Positions 58,282 to 64,000 of a stretch of 64,000 nt of DNA are shown piece after piece. A program made the position numbers and the translations under genes. The stretch covers positions 6,448,001 through 6,512,000 of the forward strand of contig NZ_CP123228.1 in the NCBI RefSeq assembly GCF_029855045.1. Direction: 5' to 3'. Source of the DNA: Piscinibacter sp. XHJ-5 (lineage in GTDB: Bacteria > Pseudomonadota > Gammaproteobacteria > Burkholderiales > Burkholderiaceae_C). The notes beneath the pieces are model-generated. The model did no database searches, was not told where the DNA came from, and was given only the letters and a program-made list of their open reading frames with translations. Every line of letters begins with the position of its first letter. Position 1 is the stretch's first letter.

Positions 58282-59787
58282 GTGGCCACCTCGCGACGCG
58301 AACAGCGCTCTCTCTTCGGCGAGATCCTCGACTGGATGCTCGCGCCGCTGCTGCTGCTGTGGCCGATGAGCGTCGTGCTCACCTGGCTGGTCGCGCAGGG
58401 GATTGCCAACAAGCCCTATGACCGCCAGCTCGGCGAGATGGTCCGCGTGCTGTCCAAACAGGTCAGCGTGCAAGGCAGCGGCAGCGCGCCGGTCGCGAAG
58501 TTCATGCTGCCGGCCGGCGCATCGGAGATCCTGCACACCGACGAGGCCGACGACATCTACTACCAGGTGCTCGGACTGCGCGGCGAATACCTCAGCGGCG
58601 ACCGGCAGCTGCCGGTGCCTTCCGACGAGGACCGCGCCCCGCCCGGTGAGCTGCGCTTTCGTGACGACACTCTCAACAACGACAGCGTGCGCGTCGCCTA
58701 CCTCTGGGTCGATGTGCCGGGCCGCCCGCAGCATGCCGCCCCGCTGGTGCAGGTGGCCGAGACGCTGGGCAAGCGCTCGCGCCTGGCCACCGAGATCATC
58801 AAGGGGGTGATCCTGCCCCAGTTCGTGATCCTGCCGCTGGCGGTGCTGCTGGTGTGGCTGGCGCTGGCCCGCGGCATTGCTCCGCTGAACGAGTTGCAGC
58901 AGCGCATCCGCAAGCGCGACAGCAACGACCTGAGCCCGATCGACGAGCGCGACGCGCCCGAGGAGGTCTCGCCGCTGGTGCGCGCCATCAACGACCTGCT
59001 GGCGCGCCTGGACCAGTCGCTGCAGTCGCAGAAGCACTTCCTGGCCGACGCCGCGCACCAGCTGAAGACGCCGCTCGCCGGCCTGCGCACTCAGGCCGAG
59101 CTGGCGCAGCGGGAGATCGACGCCGGCGAGCACGACCCGAAGGCGGTCAAGCGCTCGTTGCAGCAGATCGCACTGTCCAGCCAGCGCGCCGCCCACATGG
59201 TCAACCAGCTGCTCGCGATGGCGCGTGCCGAGGACAAGGAACATGCGGCGGCGCAGCGCAACGTCAACCTGGCGCGGCTTGCAACGGAGACGGTGCGCGA
59301 CTTCGTGCCGCGGGCGATGGAAAAGCGCCTCGATCTCGGCTACGAGGGACCCGAATCCGGCCATGCGTTGCCGGTGAGGGGCCATGCGCTGCTGCTGCGC
59401 GAGCTGATCCGCAACCTGGTCGACAACGCGCTGCAGTACACGCCCGCCGGCGGAACGGTGACGGTGCGCGTGATGGAGGACCCTTTCGGCCAGGTCGTCG
59501 TGCTGCAGGTGGAGGACTCGGGACCGGGCATTCCGGCGGCCGAGCGCGACCAGGTGTTCCAGCCGTTCTATCGCGCGCTGGGCACCGACGTCGACGGCTC
59601 GGGCCTCGGCCTGGCCATCGTGCGCGAGATCGCGCAGCAGCATGGCGCCGAGATTTCGCTGGAGGACGCCAACCTGCGACACCGCGCCGGCCTGTCGGAG
59701 CAGGCCGCGGCGCCGTTCGGACCGGGCGCACGCTTCACGCTGCGCTTTCCGGCTGCGGCCTCCGCGATGGCGAACCCCGCAGGCTGA
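58282..59787 (+). CDS. Membrane sensor histidine kinase (TctE/QseC-like)
   Basis: The protein is 501 residues from GTG 58282. Two membrane helices (LAPLLLLWPMSVVLTWLVA near 18 and VILPQFVILPLAVLLVWLAL near 185) bracket a ~140-residue periplasmic sensor with a TctE-type 2CSK_N look. HAMP follows, then HisKA (LADAAHQLKTPLAGLRTQAE) and HATPase (LIRNLVDNALQYTP ... DVDGSGLGLAIV). It is the cognate kinase of the regulator just upstream. Confidence 0.94.
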   Translation: MATSRREQRSLFGEILDWMLAPLLLLWPMSVVLTWLVAQGIANKPYDRQLGEMVRVLSKQVSVQGSGSAPVAKFMLPAGASEILHTDEADDIYYQVLGLRGEYLSGDRQLPVPSDEDRAPPGELRFRDDTLNNDSVRVAYLWVDVPGRPQHAAPLVQVAETLGKRSRLATEIIKGVILPQFVILPLAVLLVWLALARGIAPLNELQQRIRKRDSNDLSPIDERDAPEEVSPLVRAINDLLARLDQSLQSQKHFLADAAHQLKTPLAGLRTQAELAQREIDAGEHDPKAVKRSLQQIALSSQRAAHMVNQLLAMARAEDKEHAAAQRNVNLARLATETVRDFVPRAMEKRLDLGYEGPESGHALPVRGHALLLRELIRNLVDNALQYTPAGGTVTVRVMEDPFGQVVVLQVEDSGPGIPAAERDQVFQPFYRALGTDVDGSGLGLAIVREIAQQHGAEISLEDANLRHRAGLSEQAAAPFGPGARFTLRFPAAASAMANPAG

Positions 59788-59829
59788 GACTGCATCAGGC
59801 GAAGCGACGCCCGATCGGCGACGACGAGG

Positions 59830-60984
59830 TCACGTCTGCACCAGGCGCCGGTTCTTCGCGATCGACATCAGGATGCCGAGACCCAGACCCAGCGTGACCA
59901 TCGCGGTGCCACCGTAACTGATGAATGGCAGCGGGATGCCCACCACCGGCAGGATGCCGCTCACCATGCCCATGTTGACGAAGGCGTAGGTGAAGAAGCT
60001 GAGCGTGATCGCGCCGGCCAGCAGGCGCGAGAACACCGTCGGCGCTTCGGCCGCGATCATCAGGCCGCGCAGGATGAGGAAGATGAAGCCGATGAGGAGT
60101 CCGGCCACGCCCATCAGGCCGAACTCCTCGGCGAAGGCGGCGAAGATGAAGTCGGTGGTGCGCTCGGGGATGAACTCGAGGTGCGTCTGCGTGCCCTTCA
60201 TGAAGCCCTTGCCCTCGATGCCGCCGGAGCCGATCGCGATCATCCCCTGGATGATGTGGAAGCCCTTGCCAAGCGGATCGGTCGTCGGATCGAGCAGGGT
60301 GCAAACGCGGTGTTTCTGGTAGTCGCGCAACAGCGGCCACTTGACGTCCGGCTCGCAGATGCGATCGCTCGAGACGACGATCGCGCTGATCGCGATGGCG
60401 CCGACCAGCAGCACGGGGACGATGAGCCGCCACGACAGCCCGGCGAAGAAGATCACGTACAGCCCCGCGGAGAAGACGAGGATCGCGGTGCCGAGATCGG
60501 GCTGCTTCACGATCAGGCCGACGGGCACGGCCAACAGCAGCAGCGCGACGGCGAAGTCCGGCGCGCGCATCTGGCCTTCGCGGCGCTGGAACCACCAGGC
60601 GAGCATCAGCGGCATGGCGATCTTGAGGATCTCGCTCGGCTGGATGACGACGCCGACGTTGAGCCAGCGGGTGGCGCCCTTCTTCGTGATGCCCATCACT
60701 GCCGTCGCCACCAGCAGCGCGACGCCGACGGCGTACAGCGGCACGGCGAGCGCCATCAGCCGCTGCGGCGAGATCTGCGCGACGATGAACAGGATGCCCA
60801 GGGCCAGCAGCATGTTGCGGCCGTGGTCGACGAAGCGGGTGCCGTGGTCGTAGCCGGCCGAATACATGGTCACCAGGCCGAAGGCGGCCAGCCACAGCAT
60901 GGCGATGATCAGGGGCCCGTCGAAGCCGGTGAAGATGGGCCGCACGCGCTGCAGCAGGGACGGCTTCTCGAAGATCGCGCTCAT
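59830..60984 (-). CDS. rodA: Rod shape-determining protein RodA (SEDS glycosyltransferase)
   Basis: The 384-residue membrane protein has ~10 helices. As a SEDS-family enzyme it polymerises lipid II for side-wall synthesis with PBP2. Signatures are GATRWLNVGVVIQPSEILKIAM, KQPDLGTAILVFSAGL, FIPERTTDFIFAAFAEEFG and GIPLPFISYGGTAM. The start overlaps the stop of mrdA by 4 bases, so synthesis of the pair is coupled. Confidence 0.97.
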   Translation of the reverse strand: MSAIFEKPSLLQRVRPIFTGFDGPLIIAMLWLAAFGLVTMYSAGYDHGTRFVDHGRNMLLALGILFIVAQISPQRLMALAVPLYAVGVALLVATAVMGITKKGATRWLNVGVVIQPSEILKIAMPLMLAWWFQRREGQMRAPDFAVALLLLAVPVGLIVKQPDLGTAILVFSAGLYVIFFAGLSWRLIVPVLLVGAIAISAIVVSSDRICEPDVKWPLLRDYQKHRVCTLLDPTTDPLGKGFHIIQGMIAIGSGGIEGKGFMKGTQTHLEFIPERTTDFIFAAFAEEFGLMGVAGLLIGFIFLILRGLMIAAEAPTVFSRLLAGAITLSFFTYAFVNMGMVSGILPVVGIPLPFISYGGTAMVTLGLGLGILMSIAKNRRLVQT

Positions 60985-63062
60985 GGCACGTTGGCGCGCA
61001 CGCTGGTCTGGATGAGGGGCGAAGCCGTCGGCGCCGAAGCGGCGACCGTCGTGACGGCCGGCGCACGCGGCGCCGACGCGGCGGCCGGGATGATCGTCGC
61101 GCCACTGGGTCCCGGCGCGGGCGCGCCCGGCGCCGGCACATCGGCTGCGGGGCGCTGCTTGCCGATCGGCGCGGTGGACTGCGCCTGCTGCGTGGCCGCG
61201 ATGTCCTCCGGGCTGGGATACAGGCCGAGGAGCATGTAGTCGAACACGCGGCGCGCGATCGGTGCCGCAGCGCCGGCGCCGAAGCCGGCGTTCTCGACGA
61301 TGACCGCCAGCGCGATCTGCGGGTTGTCCAGCGGCGCGAACGCGGTGTACAGCGCATGGTCGCGGTGGCGCTCGTCGACCTTGCTCGCGTCGTACTTCTC
61401 GTTGGCCTTGATCGCGATGACCTGCGCGGTGCCGGTCTTGCCGCCGCTCTTGTACGGCGCGCTCAGGAACGAACGCGCCGAGGTGCCTTCCTGCGTCACG
61501 CCGTAGTAGGCCTGGTGGATCACCGCCACGTGCTCGGGCTTGAGGGCCAGCGGCGGCAGCGCCTCGCCGGACAACTTGCGCTGCGCCCGCGTCTCGACGT
61601 TCTCCACCGCGCGCACCAGGTGCGGCTTGTAGCGTTGCCCGCCCGCCGCGACGATGGCGGTCGCCTGGGCGAGCTGCAGCATCGTGAAGGTGTTGTAGCC
61701 CTGGCCGATGCCGAGCGAGATCGTCTCGCCGGCATACCACTTCTGCATCTCCTTCTTGCGGTACGCGGCACGCTTCCACTCGGTGGACGGCAGCACGCCC
61801 TTGAGCTCGCCGTGCATGTCGATGCCGGTGAGCTGCCCGAAGCCGAGCGGCTTCATGAAGTCGTGGATCGCGTCCACGCCCATGTCGTTGGCCAGGATGT
61901 AGTAGTACGTGTCGCACGACTGCACGATCGACTTGTACATGTCGACCATGCCATGGCCGCCCTCCTTGTCGTCACGGAACTTGTGGTTGCCGAACCAGAA
62001 GTGGCCGGGGTCGCTGATCGCCTGCTGCGGCGTGCGTTTGCCGGTACTCAACGCGGCCAGCGCCATGAACGGCTTGTACGTGGATCCGGGCGGATAGGCG
62101 CCGCGCAACGCACGGTTGAGCAGCGGCTTGTCCGGCGATTCGTTGAGCATCTTCCAGTTCTCGCTGTCGATGCCGTCGACGAACAGGTTCGGATCGAAGT
62201 TGGGCTTGCTGACGAAAGCCAGCACGTCGCCGTTGCGCGGGTCGATGGCGACGAGCGCACCGCGGCGCTCGCCGAACATCTCTTCCACCAGCGCCTGCAG
62301 CTTGATGTCGATCGACAGCACCACCGTGTTGCCCGGCGTGGCCGGATTGCTCTTGAGGCGGCGCACGGCGCGTCCGCCGGCACTGGTCTCGACCTCCTCG
62401 AATCCCGTGGCGCCGTGCAGCTCGGCCTCGTAGCTCTGTTCGACGCCCAGCTTGCCGATGTATTCCGTGCCGCGGTAGTTGGCCTCGTCCTCCGATTCGT
62501 CGATCTTTTCCTTCTCGGCGGTGTTGATGCGCCCGATGTAGCCGATCAGGTGGCTCGCCGTCTCGCCCATCGGGTAGTGGCGGAACAGCCGCGCGCGGAT
62601 GTCGACCCCGGTGAAGCGGAAGCGCTGCGCGGTGAAGCGCGCCACCTCCTCGTCGGTGAGCTTGGTGCGGATCGGCAGCGACTCGAAGTTCTTGCTTTCT
62701 TCCATCAGCCGCTTGAAGCGCTTGCGGTCGCGCGGCTGCACGTCGATGACTTGCGCGATCTGGTCGATCGTCGCGTCCAGGTCCTCCACCTTGGACGGCG
62801 TGATCTCCAGCGTGTAGGCCGAGTAGTTGTTGGCCAGGACGACGCCGTTGCGGTCGACGATCAGGCCGCGGTTGGGCACGATCGGCACGACGGTGATGCG
62901 GTTGTTCTCGGCCTGCGTGGACAGCTCGGCATGGCGATACACCTGCAGATACACGAGCCTCGCCGTCAGCAGGCCGAACGCGAACAGGACGAAGGCAGCC
63001 GCCGCGAGCAGCCGCGTGCGAAAGCGGCTCAGCTCCTGCTCGACGTTCTTCAGTTCGGTCAT
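60981..63062 (-). CDS. mrdA: Penicillin-binding protein 2 (elongasome transpeptidase)
   Basis: The 693-residue protein has one N-terminal membrane anchor (LLAAAAFVLFAFGLLTARLVYL), a PBP dimerisation domain and a transpeptidase domain. Active-site motifs are PGSTYKPFMALA (SxxK), the SxN-like SCDTYYYIL and KSGGKTGTAQV (KTG). A Pro/Ala-rich C-terminal tail of ~90 residues exceeds the E. coli protein (633). It cross-links peptidoglycan made by RodA. Confidence 0.97.
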   Translation of the reverse strand: MTELKNVEQELSRFRTRLLAAAAFVLFAFGLLTARLVYLQVYRHAELSTQAENNRITVVPIVPNRGLIVDRNGVVLANNYSAYTLEITPSKVEDLDATIDQIAQVIDVQPRDRKRFKRLMEESKNFESLPIRTKLTDEEVARFTAQRFRFTGVDIRARLFRHYPMGETASHLIGYIGRINTAEKEKIDESEDEANYRGTEYIGKLGVEQSYEAELHGATGFEEVETSAGGRAVRRLKSNPATPGNTVVLSIDIKLQALVEEMFGERRGALVAIDPRNGDVLAFVSKPNFDPNLFVDGIDSENWKMLNESPDKPLLNRALRGAYPPGSTYKPFMALAALSTGKRTPQQAISDPGHFWFGNHKFRDDKEGGHGMVDMYKSIVQSCDTYYYILANDMGVDAIHDFMKPLGFGQLTGIDMHGELKGVLPSTEWKRAAYRKKEMQKWYAGETISLGIGQGYNTFTMLQLAQATAIVAAGGQRYKPHLVRAVENVETRAQRKLSGEALPPLALKPEHVAVIHQAYYGVTQEGTSARSFLSAPYKSGGKTGTAQVIAIKANEKYDASKVDERHRDHALYTAFAPLDNPQIALAVIVENAGFGAGAAAPIARRVFDYMLLGLYPSPEDIAATQQAQSTAPIGKQRPAADVPAPGAPAPGPSGATIIPAAASAPRAPAVTTVAASAPTASPLIQTSVRANVP

Positions 63063-63086
63063 GGCTACTGCGGTGAGTCGTGAATT

Positions 63087-63133
63087 GTGATTCGTGATGC
63101 CCGGCCGCGGGCTCGTGGCGCTGCACGAATCAC
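63087..63133. repeat. Inverted repeat in the mreD-mrdA gap
   Basis: GTGATTCGTG (63087-63096) and CACGAATCAC (63124-63133) are perfect complements around a 27-base loop that itself contains GCCCGGCCGCGGGC. It lies between mreD and mrdA and could attenuate or stabilise the operon mRNA. Confidence 0.6.
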
Positions 63134-63157
63134 GATTCGCCGATCACATTTCACGCG

Positions 63158-63679
63158 CTACAACGGTCGATTCTCGTCCGGATCGGGCGCGCGGCGCTGA
63201 GGTGCGAGCAGCAGCCAGGTGGCCGGCGGCCAAAGCAGCGCTTCGAACACCGGCGCCAGCAGCAGTTCCCAGCCGGGCAGCATGCCGCCGAGGACGATGC
63301 GGACAATGAACGAAACCGCGTGCGCCGCCCCGAACAGCGGCAGGATCTGCACTGCCTGTGACGGCACCGTGAACCAGCGCAGGCGGCGATGGATGGTGAT
63401 CGCGAAGAAGCTCAGCAGCGTGTAGGCCAGTGCGTGCTGGCCGAGCACGGCGCCGTCGTGCACGTCCATCATCACGCCGAACAGGAACGCCACGCCGACG
63501 CCGACGCGGCGCGGCTGGTGCACGTTCCAGAACACCAGGACCAGCGCCACGAAATCGGGCATGGCCGGGTTGCGGCCCAGCGGCACCAGGTTGATCGCGA
63601 AGGCGATCAGCAGCGTGAACCAGACGAACAGCGGATTGACCGGCAGCAGAAGCTGGTCCGTGCCGCGCGGCAGGATCAT
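63158..63679 (-). CDS. mreD: Rod shape-determining protein MreD
   Basis: The 173-residue protein has five or six membrane helices. The FLFGVMMDVHDGAVLGQHALAY segment is the recognisable MreD phrase, with RRLRWFTVPSQAVQILPLF later. It belongs to the MreBCD elongasome. Its start overlaps the stop of mreC (ATGA). Confidence 0.93.
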   Translation of the reverse strand: MILPRGTDQLLLPVNPLFVWFTLLIAFAINLVPLGRNPAMPDFVALVLVFWNVHQPRRVGVGVAFLFGVMMDVHDGAVLGQHALAYTLLSFFAITIHRRLRWFTVPSQAVQILPLFGAAHAVSFIVRIVLGGMLPGWELLLAPVFEALLWPPATWLLLAPQRRAPDPDENRPL

Positions 63680-64000
63680 TTCTTCGCTCCCTTCCTCGCT
63701 TTCGCGGCCGGCTTCACCTCGTCAGCGGTCGGCTCGGGGCGGGGCGGCATCTGCAGGCTGAGCGGCTCCAGCACCAGCACGTGCCGCACGCCGTCCGGCA
63801 GCGCCGCCGGTGCGAGCTGCACGCGTGCGAATCCGGTGTCGACCTTGCGGTCGACGCTCAGCACCTTGGCGACCGGCAGGCCCGGCGGGTACACGCCGTC
63901 CACCCCCGACGTGTGCAGCTGATCGCCCACCTGGACATCGGCATTGCCGGCCATGAAGCGCAGCTCCATGGCCGCGCCGGCGGTGCCGAAGGCGGCGCTG
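63676..64000 (-). CDS. mreC: Cell shape-determining protein MreC, C-terminal part (cut by window edge)
   Basis: About 107 C-terminal residues are visible; the frame is open to position 64000 and the start lies beyond. AMELRFMAGNADVQVGDQL, TSGVDGVYPPGLPVAKVLSVD and a basic tail (KPAAKARKGAKK) identify MreC, the periplasmic scaffold that activates PBP2/RodA. It is upstream of mreD in the same operon. Confidence 0.93.
   Translation of the reverse strand, partial: SAAFGTAGAAMELRFMAGNADVQVGDQLHTSGVDGVYPPGLPVAKVLSVDRKVDTGFARVQLAPAALPDGVRHVLVLEPLSLQMPPRPEPTADEVKPAAKARKGAKK

Noticed and set aside
57559..59682. A minus-strand open frame of ~700 codons opposite the two-component genes
   Set aside because: The plus strand encodes a complete response regulator and histidine kinase with all catalytic motifs; the opposite frame has none.

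Overview
The window looks like a chromosomal segment of a high-GC betaproteobacterium of the order Burkholderiales (Rubrivivax/Leptothrix/Ideonella-like). This rests on the gene set and order recA-recX-DUF2889-sucC-sucD-terC, the short lysine/alanine-rich SWIB protein, the pilA plus O-oligosaccharyltransferase pair and the mre/mrd cluster. No 16S gene or other direct taxonomic marker is present, so this is inference.

Positions 1 to about 27.3 kb are an accessory island, visibly less GC-rich and with more mixed codon use than the rest. It opens with a tyrosine recombinase on the minus strand (11-1159). A tight plus-strand cassette follows (1454-4033): a HEPN-like protein, a PD-(D/E)XK-like protein and a DUF4365 protein. 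The centrepiece is a minus-strand, translationally coupled five-gene operon read from 19221 down to 4475. Its genes are a type I-like N6-adenine methyltransferase, a specificity subunit, a 1387-residue NERD/pseudokinase/kinase/P-loop NTPase, a 535-residue protein with a four-cysteine cluster, and an 1834-residue HerA-like ATPase with an embedded nuclease-like motif. From the architecture I read this as a compact relative of the methylation-associated defence system (MADS): MAD2, 5, 6, 7 and 8-like genes, without obvious MAD1, 3 or 4. A ParC-type partition-associated gene lies just upstream. A second plus-strand cassette (20445-24614) follows a near-consensus promoter: a GTPase with an integrase-arm-like N-terminus, a DUF4365-like putative nuclease and a nucleotidyltransferase-fold protein. 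The right end holds small island genes: a BPSL0761-like protein, a hypothetical, a lipoprotein divergent from an XRE regulator with C-box-like operators between them, and a short CHC2-primase-like gene. No conjugation genes are seen, so the island is either larger than the window or not self-transmissible.

From about 27.4 kb onward the sequence is conserved core chromosome. The order is: two lipoproteins; recQ; a GNAT acetyltransferase; an ECF sigma factor with a probable anti-sigma partner; uvrA; a DsbA-family isomerase; an amidohydrolase; a hybrid histidine kinase; a SWIB protein; a phage-holin-family membrane protein; a BepA-like M48 protease; and moaC. Next come the O-ligase and pilA, a class II cAMP-phosphodiesterase-like hydrolase, and an FHA / PP2C phosphatase / Ser-Thr kinase signalling cluster.

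The right third holds a hypothetical gene and two TerC genes with a yybP-ykoY-type (Mn2+) riboswitch between them, sucD-sucC, a DUF2889 gene, recX-recA with a LexA box, a divergent two-component system, and the elongasome genes rodA-mrdA-mreD-mreC, with mreC running off the right edge.

The best candidates for undescribed biology are the compact MADS-like operon with its pseudokinase-kinase fusion, and the two flanking DUF4365-containing cassettes. I saw no CRISPR array, tRNA, rRNA or complete insertion sequence.
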